The notes under the pieces: model-generated | The model's database searches: none | Told to the model about the DNA's origin: nothing | The model's input: the letters and a program-made list of their open reading frames with translations, nothing else | Made by a program: the position numbers and the translations under genes | NCBI GenBank assembly: GCA_900696465.1 | Contig: CAADGE010000046.1 | Coordinates: 141,858-205,857 of the forward strand | Source of the DNA: an uncultured Planctomycetota bacterium | GTDB lineage: Bacteria > Planctomycetota > Phycisphaerae > UBA1845 > UTPLA1 | Direction: 5' to 3' | Length of the DNA stretch: 64,000 bases | In this document: piece after piece, positions 1-6,949 of the stretch | How the letters are laid out: every line of letters starts with the position of its first letter | How positions within the stretch are numbered: position 1 is the stretch's first letter

Positions 1-182
1 ACCAGCCGAAGAATGTCCACGATGTCGCCTTTGGCGGACTCCAGTGTGATCCGTGCGTGCTCGACCGATGCAACAGATGTAGTCATGGCCGGCGCCGATT
101 CGGATTGCGCAATCGCCGGCAGCGCCACCGAAGTGATCGACGCGAACGCAATCAGGATGCCGATTCGATTGCAATGACTCAT
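1..182 (-). CDS. gspD: Secretin (GspD/PilQ-like), N-terminal fragment
   Basis: The gene starts with ATG at 182, overlapping the stop of the PilP-like gene (ATGA), and runs off the left edge of the window, so only 60 codons are visible. The product begins with a classic signal peptide: a short polar start, a hydrophobic core around residues 7-22 and a likely cleavage site after Ala-Ile-Ala at about residue 25. Residues 45-60 read ARITLESAKGDIVDILRL, which looks like the start of a secretin N0/STN domain. Secretins form the outer-membrane channel of type II secretion systems and type IV pili. The identification rests mostly on operon position (last gene after the L, M and C/P slots) plus this short segment; the secretin core lies outside the window. 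Confidence 0.72.
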   Translation of the reverse strand, partial: MSHCNRIGILIAFASITSVALPAIAQSESAPAMTTSVASVEHARITLESAKGDIVDILRL

Positions 183-724
183 GGCCGCCCCCCGGAAGGC
201 ATGCTCACCGGCGATTCCGCGCCGAGGTCATAGCGAAGCGTCCAACCTCCGTACTCGAGCGTGATGGAACCCTTTGCAATTTCCACCACGCGGTAATTCT
301 GTTCGACGATGTCTCCGACACGTACAAAGTTTCCGCCCACGACGGCGATCCAGCGATCACCTCTGCGCGAAACGCCCGTAAAGGCGATGCGCGGCGCGGC
401 CGGCGGCGGCTCAGGCGTCGCAACCGGACTCATTTCTGCCTGCGCTTCGGTCGGCTGTGCCCTGCTGCGAATTCCGAAGGGATCTCGCCCCCACGGTTGC
501 GCTTCGATCTCCTGTTGCGCTCTGCGGATGGCGGCCTCGGCTTCGGGCGAGATCACCACTTCAGCAAACTGGTCCATAACCGTTTCGTCTGCCGGCTCCG
601 GAGCGGCGACCACCGTCGCGCTCGCCGATGACGGCAGATACCTCACCATCGCCTGCACGCGCCAGATCAGCACGAGCGACGCCGGGATCAGGATCATCAG
701 CACTTTTTTCTGGCTTGCTGCCAT
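179..724 (-). CDS. PilP/GspC-like inner-membrane linker protein
   Basis: This 181-residue protein has an N-terminal membrane anchor (about residues 7-30), a Pro/Ala/Glu-rich linker, and a small C-terminal beta domain (about 110-170). That domain contains GDRWIAVVGGNFVRVGDIV and ITLEYGGWTLRYDL, the alternating pattern of the PilP and GspC HR domains. In type IV pili (PilP) and type II secretion (GspC) this domain connects the inner-membrane platform to the secretin. The start lies next to the stop of the PilO-like gene (725), and its own stop overlaps the secretin start, so translation is probably coupled. The family is called from architecture and operon slot, since sequence conservation in this family is low. 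Confidence 0.7.
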   Translation of the reverse strand: MAASQKKVLMILIPASLVLIWRVQAMVRYLPSSASATVVAAPEPADETVMDQFAEVVISPEAEAAIRRAQQEIEAQPWGRDPFGIRSRAQPTEAQAEMSPVATPEPPPAAPRIAFTGVSRRGDRWIAVVGGNFVRVGDIVEQNYRVVEIAKGSITLEYGGWTLRYDLGAESPVSMPSGGRP

Positions 725-1312
725 TTATCCCTTCACCAGACGGACGGCCGCTGTCGGAAGTTGAAACATCTCGACTGTGATATCCGCTGCCAGCAGCGCA
801 CCCGTTGAGCCATCGGAATTCAATTCCGGAGTCAGCGTGAAGCGAACCACTCGTGCTGGAACGCGCTGCGCTTTGCAGCGCTGCATGTACTCGGCGATCT
901 GCGCGTAGGCCCCGCTGACGCGGACACGATACGCCGGGTAAGGCGTGTCCGCAGAAGTTGCCCGGGCTGCGGACGGTACCGGCTGAATCTCGCGCACGTT
1001 CACTCGCGCTGCACGCGCCGTGGCCATCAATTCCGCCTGGATCGTGGCCGGTTGCATTGCTTCGCCTGCGCGACTTTCCAATTCGGCACGGCGCTGCGGC
1101 AGGTCGGTGACCGGGTCTGGCGATATCACCGTGGCCTGGGTCATCGCCGCCGTGGCCATGAGCGTGTCGGAAAGCTGGTGCAATTCAGTGATTGCCTCAC
1201 GCGCAGCCCCGCGCTGTGCCATGGCGAAGACACCAGCTCCGACCACGAACGTCGCACCGAGCGCCGCGGGGAGCCACTCCCGGAGAATCGCATTGGTCGA
1301 TCCGCGCGTCAT
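725..1312 (-). CDS. PilO/GspM-like inner-membrane assembly protein
   Basis: A 195-residue bitopic protein with one N-terminal transmembrane helix (about residues 14-32), a predicted helical stretch (about 36-100) and an alpha/beta C-terminal domain with the PilO-like pattern YPAYRVRVSGAYAQIAEYMQ. PilO and GspM form the inner-membrane platform with PilN/GspL and align the assembly ATPase with the growing (pseudo)pilus. It overlaps the stop of the upstream PilM/N fusion gene by four bases (ATGA), and its stop abuts the PilP-like start. The M slot between L and C/D fits a gsp-order operon. The remaining doubt is only whether the machine is better called T2SS or T4P. Confidence 0.75.
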   Translation of the reverse strand: MTRGSTNAILREWLPAALGATFVVGAGVFAMAQRGAAREAITELHQLSDTLMATAAMTQATVISPDPVTDLPQRRAELESRAGEAMQPATIQAELMATARAARVNVREIQPVPSAARATSADTPYPAYRVRVSGAYAQIAEYMQRCKAQRVPARVVRFTLTPELNSDGSTGALLAADITVEMFQLPTAAVRLVKG

Positions 1313-3030
1313 GCCCGCCCCCTCGCACCTGTTCGCGGATAGGCCAAATCCAGCTGAATCGACAGGACGCCAGCCCGGTCAGATGCCGTAACGCTTAGTT
1401 CGCGCTGCGCAGAGACGACCTCCACGCGCCGGAAGAATGCGCTTCGCTGAAGCATGAGCAGCGTTTGCGAAACGACCTCGTCGAAATCCCGTCCGGCGCG
1501 ATCGGACATCACATCGGCCTGTATCGTCAGTACATAGGTACCGTTGTGTGTCTCCGCACGGTACTCGGTTGCCTGAAGCTCAGCAGGCAGCAGCAGGGAG
1601 AGTTCCTTGAAGACGCCCACCCAATGCGGTGTGCAATCTCCAAAAGCTTCAAATCGCCCCTGCAGCTCTCGAACCTGCTCGGCCCGCGCGGCGCGGTCTC
1701 TGAAGTTAGCCACCTGTTGCTCAGTTTCTGCGAGTTGTCGGCGGCGGAGGTCCAATGCTGGACGCAGCGAGTGATCGACCCGCGCCAGCAGGACAGCCAG
1801 CAGAATGATTGCCGCACCGACCAGCGGACTGCAGACCGCCAGACCGCGACGCCATCGCCGTACGCGCTGGGCGCGTCGGATGTGTGTGGGAATCAAGTCC
1901 GGCAGGTCGCGCCAGTAACGAGCAGCCAGGACTGCAATCTCATCCGCTTTGTTTCCGGCGCCGGCAGCACCCGTCGTTGCCATGGCTTCCTGCAACGGGC
2001 CGCGGGATTCGACTTTGAGCGACGTTCGCACCGAAACGGCCGAAGCCAGACCCCGAATGCCGGCACCCTGGCCGACGAGATCGAGTTGCTCTACCGTGCA
2101 CTTCATGGAAGTCGTTGCGAACGTCAACCACTGCGTAAGCTGCTTGCCGAGCTTTTGCAGGAAGGGCTCCACCAGCGGCAGCAGGCGCTCGCCCGGCAAG
2201 TTCAACGATTCGATGTGCGCGTGCGGCTCCGGTATGCCGACCGTGTCGCGTAGTTCGACGGCTCTGGCTTCATCGAGCTGCCGTACCTCTTCGCCGGAGA
2301 TGATCGGCCGCATCAGCGCGGTGGTGACGTCCGTCGCTGCGAGCGGCAGATCTGCACAAACGCAGGGAATGTTTCGGTGCAGGATGACCAACGTGCTTTG
2401 GCGCTCGCCGAAATCGAGCACGGCATGTAGACCCTCGCTCGTCGGGATGAACTCCATTGCTGCGGCAGCCAGCACGTCGGGCCCGGCGCACATCGCGAGC
2501 ACGTTCAATCTGCTGTGACGGGCAAATGTGAGGGCGGCATCGACCAGATCACGATGGACAGCCGTGGTCTGGACGCGCAACGGACCTGCCTCTGCGAGGG
2601 ATTCTTTGTTGACAGACACCTTTCGAGCCGTGTTGCGGGAGTCGATTGTACGGATCGAAAGCGCCGCATCCTCGACGGAAAAGTGCAGATGTTGCTTGAG
2701 CTTAAGCGTGACCGCCTGCTGCAGGGCACTGCCCGACAACGGCGGCATATCGAAATACTGGCAGGATACCTGTGAACCGCCGAGGACGAAGATCACGTCG
2801 TGTCCGTGGAGGCCGCGCTCGGTGATGAAAGCATCGAGTGCATCGAGCACGGTCTGATCGCGCAGCGGCGTGTGCTCGTTATCTTTGCGGCTGGACCAGA
2901 ACGAGGTGGCCTCGCGGACATAAGGCATCGCAGCGCACGAAGTACCCGCATGCAAATCGGCCTCCACTTGCAGCAGGCGGACTTCACCGGCGCCGCTCTG
3001 AATGATCAGGATTTCCCGCAGTGTCGACAT
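1309..3030 (-). CDS. Fused PilM/PilN (GspL-like) platform protein
   Basis: The 573-residue product combines a cytoplasmic actin-like PilM half (about residues 1-390) with a PilN-like half. The first half contains LQQAVTLKLKQHLHFSVEDA and AVLDFGERQSTLVILH, the latter resembling an actin-fold nucleotide-binding strand. The second half has a basic patch, one transmembrane helix (about 396-416), a coiled-coil segment (about 420-460) and a periplasmic ferredoxin-like domain. This is the GspL arrangement, which corresponds to PilM and PilN joined in one chain. It should bind the ATPase on the cytoplasmic side and PilO/GspM in the periplasm. The C-terminus overlaps the PilO-like start. It follows the GspK-like gene after a 30-base gap. 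Confidence 0.78.
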   Translation of the reverse strand: MSTLREILIIQSGAGEVRLLQVEADLHAGTSCAAMPYVREATSFWSSRKDNEHTPLRDQTVLDALDAFITERGLHGHDVIFVLGGSQVSCQYFDMPPLSGSALQQAVTLKLKQHLHFSVEDAALSIRTIDSRNTARKVSVNKESLAEAGPLRVQTTAVHRDLVDAALTFARHSRLNVLAMCAGPDVLAAAAMEFIPTSEGLHAVLDFGERQSTLVILHRNIPCVCADLPLAATDVTTALMRPIISGEEVRQLDEARAVELRDTVGIPEPHAHIESLNLPGERLLPLVEPFLQKLGKQLTQWLTFATTSMKCTVEQLDLVGQGAGIRGLASAVSVRTSLKVESRGPLQEAMATTGAAGAGNKADEIAVLAARYWRDLPDLIPTHIRRAQRVRRWRRGLAVCSPLVGAAIILLAVLLARVDHSLRPALDLRRRQLAETEQQVANFRDRAARAEQVRELQGRFEAFGDCTPHWVGVFKELSLLLPAELQATEYRAETHNGTYVLTIQADVMSDRAGRDFDEVVSQTLLMLQRSAFFRRVEVVSAQRELSVTASDRAGVLSIQLDLAYPRTGARGRA

Positions 3031-3060
3031 CCCTGTCCCTGCTCGAACCGCCGATCGGCT

Positions 3061-3495
3061 TTACTGCATCCGGAACTCGATCACCCTGCGGAAGTGTTTC
3101 CACGGCGTATCCGTCGCCAGGGGTCGTCCGAATGCCCGATGAATGGGCGGATCGGTGCTGAACTTCAATACGCGAAATGACCCCGTCGCAAGGGTGGGGA
3201 CATTCTGCTCGTTTTCATTGTTCGATATCGTCCCCGGCGTCCCATTACTATCGTTATCCACGTCTACCCCAAGTCCGATTTCCCGGGCGGCCATCTCGAT
3301 ACCGCTCTCGGCGGCGTAGAAGGCCCCGGTGCTCAAAAAATGACCCAGCGTGGCGGAGGTGCCTGCTCCTCCGACATGAAACAGCCAGAGCACGAGCGTT
3401 CCGATAACCAGCAGTGCAGTCACGAACGCGAGCAGCGCCGCGCCACGGCGGGTCGGCAGCTTTCGCCGGTCATTGCGGATCGCTTTGCATCTCAT
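3061..3495 (-). CDS. Short GspK/PilX-like minor pseudopilin
   Basis: This 144-residue protein carries an unusual prepilin signal: a basic leader, Gly at -1 and the helix AALLAFVTALLVIGTLVLW. It has Ala rather than Glu at +5. Absence of Glu5 is the hallmark of GspK, which tips the pseudopilus with GspI and GspJ, and PilX-type proteins are related. A conserved-looking FYAAESGIEMAAREI follows, as in the PilX/GspK N-terminal region. Typical GspK is more than 300 residues with a large extra domain, so this copy is much shorter and closer to PilX in size. The start overlaps the preceding J-like gene by 26 bases, suggesting translational coupling. Confidence 0.7.
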   Translation of the reverse strand: MRCKAIRNDRRKLPTRRGAALLAFVTALLVIGTLVLWLFHVGGAGTSATLGHFLSTGAFYAAESGIEMAAREIGLGVDVDNDSNGTPGTISNNENEQNVPTLATGSFRVLKFSTDPPIHRAFGRPLATDTPWKHFRRVIEFRMQ

Positions 3496-4063
3496 CGAGA
3501 AAACTCCGCAGGTAGATGCCGGTGCGCACCCGCGCGATGCTGGTACTGCGTGCCAGTTCGAGTTGCGCGTGGATGCGACGGACCTTATGACGATCCGTCT
3601 CTGACAGCGGAAGCGAACTGAGCATGCCGCCGCTGCGATCGTGATAGGTGAGGACGAAGTTCAATACGTCGCTCGCGACAACGTGCCAAGTCGCACCCTG
3701 ATCGACGGTCAGTTGCAGTGTGCCGCCGAGCCGGCGAAAGCCATGATCACCGAAACGGATTTCATTCGAGGCGGCGGTCTGAATCTGTGCCCGGCCCAGC
3801 AGGCAGGGTGGCTCCGCGCCGGGGCACTCGTCCTGGCCGATCTCTCGGACATAGCGCACGAACTGCTCCATCGCCGCAGCGGCCGTATCGGTCAGCTCGA
3901 CTCGAGCTGATGTTTCCGCCCGGATACGCGAGGCGCTCCAGATCAGCGAGGCCGCCGTACCACTGATGACAACTCCCACACTCATTGCAGTAACCAGTTC
4001 GATCAGCGTGAAGGCCGACCGCCGTCGCGGTAAGCTGCCTGTCGCAATTGGTGTTGACCTCAT
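3470..4063 (-). CDS. Minor pseudopilin, GspJ/PilW-like
   Basis: The chosen ATG at 4063 overlaps the stop of the previous gene (ATGA) and gives 197 residues with a short basic leader, then SAFTLIELVTAMSVGVVISG. This is a type III (class IV) prepilin signal with Phe+1 and Glu+5 but Ala instead of Gly at -1. The hydrophobic helix is followed by a variable C-terminal domain with two Cys in ECPGAEPPC that could form a disulfide loop. J/W-type minor pseudopilins sit at the fibre tip with I and K, and the order H-I-J-K here supports this slot. A longer reading from 4120 would add an unlikely leader overlapping the upstream gene. Confidence 0.78.
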   Translation of the reverse strand: MRSTPIATGSLPRRRSAFTLIELVTAMSVGVVISGTAASLIWSASRIRAETSARVELTDTAAAAMEQFVRYVREIGQDECPGAEPPCLLGRAQIQTAASNEIRFGDHGFRRLGGTLQLTVDQGATWHVVASDVLNFVLTYHDRSGGMLSSLPLSETDRHKVRRIHAQLELARSTSIARVRTGIYLRSFLDEMQSDPQ

Positions 4064-4491
4064 GGCTGGAACCTCGCAAAGACTCGCTCGATCACGAGTT
4101 GCCGGTCGCCGCCGTTCCACGCAACCGTTACGACAACTTTCTTGTAGCCCTGGTCACTGCCGGTCTCTGACAGTTCGTGGTTCACATTTGCAACGCGAAC
4201 CGTACGGTAATACTGCGGAAAATCAGTAACCGGCGACTCGTCGGGAAATGCCGCAATCTGCGGCACGGTGACTGCGTCGTAGCCATCCGTGCCGCGTGCC
4301 CGCCGGGCAATGACTTCTTCCATGCGCTCGATGGCCAGAAACGACGCCACGGTCATTTGCGTCGGGAGGATCGAATGCATCGATGTTTCTGCGAATGCGG
4401 AGATGAGCGGCGGCATGGCGACAGCCAGAATGACGAGCACCATCGCCACTTCAAGGATGGTCACGGCCTGTCTCGTGTTTCGATTCGGCAT
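4060..4491 (-). CDS. Minor pseudopilin, GspI/PilV-like
   Basis: The 143-residue product begins MPNRNTRQAVTILEVAMVLV. The start ATG overlaps the upstream TGA (TGATG); a GTG one codon earlier is also possible. The prepilin motif is degenerate: Ala at -1, Val at +1 instead of Phe, but Glu at +5 is kept, followed by a hydrophobic helix to about residue 30. After the helix, FLAIERMEEVIARRARGTDG resembles the segment after the helix in GspI/PilV proteins. GspI is the minor pseudopilin that pairs with J and K to initiate the fibre. It lies between the H-like and J-like genes with overlaps on both sides, so the four minor genes are probably translationally coupled. Confidence 0.75.
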   Translation of the reverse strand: MPNRNTRQAVTILEVAMVLVILAVAMPPLISAFAETSMHSILPTQMTVASFLAIERMEEVIARRARGTDGYDAVTVPQIAAFPDESPVTDFPQYYRTVRVANVNHELSETGSDQGYKKVVVTVAWNGGDRQLVIERVFARFQP

Positions 4492-5024
4492 CACTCGCGC
4501 TCCACGAAGCCGCTGACCGGATGCAGTCGGACCGTAGCTCCCGTGGTCACCTGAACGGAAGCGATCTGCGCCAGGGGTAAGCCGCCGGCATGGTACGGCG
4601 AGCCAAAGCTGTCGAACTCAACTTCATCCGTTCCGTCGATGTTGACGACCGTCAGTCGGACGTGCTGCAGCGCGCCAGTATTCAGTTCCACGGTGTTGGT
4701 CGGAGCGTCATGGGCCAGCGCGAGCGGCTGACGGTTCGCCTTGCCGGGCTGATCCGCATCTTCGATATAGAGGTGGTATTCGTCGGCTCCTGCGTCGAAC
4801 TGCACCCAGGTGCGCAGCCCGGAGGCGATCGCCGTGCGCTGTGCGTATCGCAGGTCGGAGGCGATCCGTCCGGCGGCTGTTCGCGCACGAAGCTCGGTCA
4901 ATGTCGAAAGCATCGGCCCGCCGACTGCGAGCGCAAGGACGCCCAGGATGGCGATCACGGCGACCAGCTCGATCAGCGTGAACGCCGTGGCCATACTGCT
5001 CGCTGCATCCTGCCCACGTCGCAT
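4491..5024 (-). CDS. Minor pseudopilin, GspH/FimT-like
   Basis: ATG at 5024 is chosen because AGGGGA lies nine bases upstream and the protein then has a normal short leader (MRRGQDAASSMATA). An in-frame ATG at 5048 has no visible ribosome-binding site. The 177-residue product has the prepilin motif MATAFTLIELVAVIAILG with Ala at -1. This is followed by ASDLRYAQRTAIASGLRTWV, the segment typical of GspH/FimT proteins, and a beta-rich C-terminal domain. GspH is a minor pseudopilin near the fibre tip. A hairpin at 5058-5084 separates it from the major pseudopilin gene upstream, which may lower its expression relative to the major subunit. Confidence 0.8.
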   Translation of the reverse strand: MRRGQDAASSMATAFTLIELVAVIAILGVLALAVGGPMLSTLTELRARTAAGRIASDLRYAQRTAIASGLRTWVQFDAGADEYHLYIEDADQPGKANRQPLALAHDAPTNTVELNTGALQHVRLTVVNIDGTDEVEFDSFGSPYHAGGLPLAQIASVQVTTGATVRLHPVSGFVERE

Positions 5025-5057
5025 GGCTCGGATTCCCCTGTGTCCCATCAAGCACGA

Positions 5058-5084
5058 AGCCCCAGGCAGAAGCTGCCCGGGGCT
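5058..5084 (-). terminator. Hairpin behind the major pseudopilin gene (possible attenuator)
   Basis: The spacer between the major pseudopilin stop (5128) and the next start (5024) holds an 11-of-12-bp inverted repeat. Its arms are 5058-5069 and 5073-5084 around a three-base loop. Transcribed on the minus strand, it is followed by the mixed sequence TTCGTGCTTG rather than a clean T run. It could be a partial terminator or an mRNA 3'-end stabiliser that lets the major subunit transcript outnumber the downstream minor genes. This role is inferred from position and structure only. Confidence 0.5.
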
Positions 5085-5127
5085 CCGAGGTTCATACCCG
5101 CGAGAGGTGTTCGGCCTGGGCCCCGCT

Positions 5128-5574
5128 TCAGAAGCCGTTTTCGCCAACACCGGTAGTGTTTGTATTCGCCCAGAACTGACCGGTCGTGGCGTTGTAGGCC
5201 CAACCACCGGAGGTTCCGACGACCGTACCGCGCGTGGTGCCGGCCACGACGTTGTTCTTAACCGTATCCGTGTCGAAAGGATTGTCGCCCATCACATCCA
5301 TCATCACGACGCCGGCCGTGGTAAGGTCGGTGATTGCCGGGTACTTGAGCACGCCGCCGCCGCTGTCAGTCGCGCTGTGGGCATAGTAATTTGCGATGGC
5401 CGCGCGGACGCCCCCGAGCACCCCTTTGCAGGCGGCAACCTTTGCATCCTGTCGGTAGTCGAGGTACACCGGCAGTGCGACCGCGGAGAGGATTCCGAGG
5501 ATGACAATGACCGTCACGAGTTCAATGAGCGTAAAACCCGCACGCCGGTTCATCGAACGATGATTCGCATACAT
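5128..5574 (-). CDS. gspG: Major pseudopilin, GspG-like
   Basis: The 148-residue product has a textbook prepilin signal: a basic leader, Gly at -1, then FTLIELVTVIVILGILSAVA. The C-terminal domain contains MGDNPFDTDTVKNNVV and GGWAYNATTGQFWANTN, in the style of GspG and related type IV pilins in which a short Asn-Pro loop and Gly-Trp-x-Tyr strand recur. It is the subunit expected to polymerise into the pseudopilus or pilus. It is the only pseudopilin here with both Gly-1 and Glu+5. It follows the platform gene gspF after an 87-base spacer and precedes the minor pseudopilins. A later in-frame ATG (MNRRAGF, residue 8) would give a shorter leader. Confidence 0.88.
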   Translation of the reverse strand: MYANHRSMNRRAGFTLIELVTVIVILGILSAVALPVYLDYRQDAKVAACKGVLGGVRAAIANYYAHSATDSGGGVLKYPAITDLTTAGVVMMDVMGDNPFDTDTVKNNVVAGTTRGTVVGTSGGWAYNATTGQFWANTNTTGVGENGF

Positions 5575-5661
5575 CTGACTAGCTCCTTCTTTCCATGCGG
5601 CATGGCCGGCCGATGATCACGCTTGATCGGCAGCTTCCGGTGCCCACGTGGCGCGGTCCCC

Positions 5662-6921
5662 CTATGCACTGCCGACCAGTTTCAGCAGCTTCCACATCGG
5701 TAAAAAGATGGCCAGCGCAAAGAAAAGAACGACCACCGCCAGGCCGCCGACGAGCACCGGTTCGACGAGGGTCGATAACAACTTCACACTGCGCTGCGTC
5801 TGGGTCGCATAATACTTTCGCAGATAGGCGAAGATCTGATCCGTTCGACCTGCGTACTCACCGATCGCCAGCATGCGCTTGACCAACGGCGTCAGCCACC
5901 GGGCCTCGTTGAAGGCCTCCGTCAGCGACCGACCGCCTTCGACGGCCCGCAGCATCGTGCGGACGTCCTGCTTCAGCGCTCGATTGGTCATACTGTCGGC
6001 CGTGACCCGGAGCGACTGGGTGATCGGCAGCGCCGCCTGCATGAGCAAGTCCAGTAACTCGACGAGGCGAACCATGTACACGCCGAGCAGCAGATTCCCG
6101 AAAACCGGCAAGCTGAGCAGTCGCGGATCGAGCCAGGCGCGCACGGATGAATACGTCAGGAGGCGCCGTATGACGAAGCCCGTCGCCACAAGGATCGGTA
6201 GTACGATCAGATAGTGTTGTGTGATCGCGCTGCTGACAGCCATCAGAATCCGTGTCGGCAGGGGCAACCGGCCCTCGAATTTTTCAAACATGGCCACAAA
6301 CTGGGGAACCACAAAGACCAGCATGAAGGCCGTCGCCAGGACCAGTGAACCGGCGACCAGCGTCGGATACAGGAGCGCTGATCGGATCTGACCGCGTGTG
6401 TCCGCTTCCTGCTCCTGGTAACGCGCGAGTGCAAGCAGCACCTCGGGCACCTTTCCCGCCGCTTCTCCCGCTGCGACCGTCTTGATGAAGATATCCGGAA
6501 AGAAATCGGGTTCGCCGTCGAGCGCGTCGGCGAGGGATTTACCGCCTTCGACCCGCGAGGCAATGCGATAGACCGCGGCACGGAGATCGGCGTTGCGTGT
6601 CTGTTCGGCAACGGCCTTCAAGCCCGCGATGATCGGAATCCCACTCTCCGCGACGGCCGCCAACTGGTGTGTGAAGTCCATCGTGGCCCGGCGTCGCGCC
6701 CATCCGCCCTTGATGGTCCGGATGCGACCGGTCCTCGTCGTGGACGCTTTCGCGGTTTTCGCGGACCGGCCGACCGTCTCGTTCTCTCCTGACTCGACTC
6801 GGATCGGCGTCAGTCCACCGGCTTCGATCTGGGCCAGCGCGGCGCGCTCCGACTTTGCTTCAAGCACTCGACTGCTGAGCTTGCCGCTGAGATCCGCATA
6901 GTGGACGACGAATTTCGCCAT
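5662..6921 (-). CDS. gspF: Inner-membrane platform protein GspF/PilC
   Basis: The start is placed at ATG 6921 (MAKFVVHYADLSGKL), just after the gspE stop at 6950. A longer reading would overlap gspE with an unrelated leader. The 419-residue protein has the duplicated T2SSF cytoplasmic helical domains: the first contains DFTHQLAAVAESGIPIIAGL, the second LVELLDLLMQAALPITQSL. They are separated by a pair of transmembrane helices, with a last helix near the C-terminus (LAVVVLFFALAIFLPMW). An N-terminal extension (about residues 1-80) resembles that of PilC/GspF. It is the polytopic platform that couples ATPase rotation to pseudopilin extrusion. The order E-F-G is conserved. Confidence 0.92.
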   Translation of the reverse strand: MAKFVVHYADLSGKLSSRVLEAKSERAALAQIEAGGLTPIRVESGENETVGRSAKTAKASTTRTGRIRTIKGGWARRRATMDFTHQLAAVAESGIPIIAGLKAVAEQTRNADLRAAVYRIASRVEGGKSLADALDGEPDFFPDIFIKTVAAGEAAGKVPEVLLALARYQEQEADTRGQIRSALLYPTLVAGSLVLATAFMLVFVVPQFVAMFEKFEGRLPLPTRILMAVSSAITQHYLIVLPILVATGFVIRRLLTYSSVRAWLDPRLLSLPVFGNLLLGVYMVRLVELLDLLMQAALPITQSLRVTADSMTNRALKQDVRTMLRAVEGGRSLTEAFNEARWLTPLVKRMLAIGEYAGRTDQIFAYLRKYYATQTQRSVKLLSTLVEPVLVGGLAVVVLFFALAIFLPMWKLLKLVGSA

Positions 6922-6949
6922 GGATTCAACTCTGGGGTATTCGGCGCGA

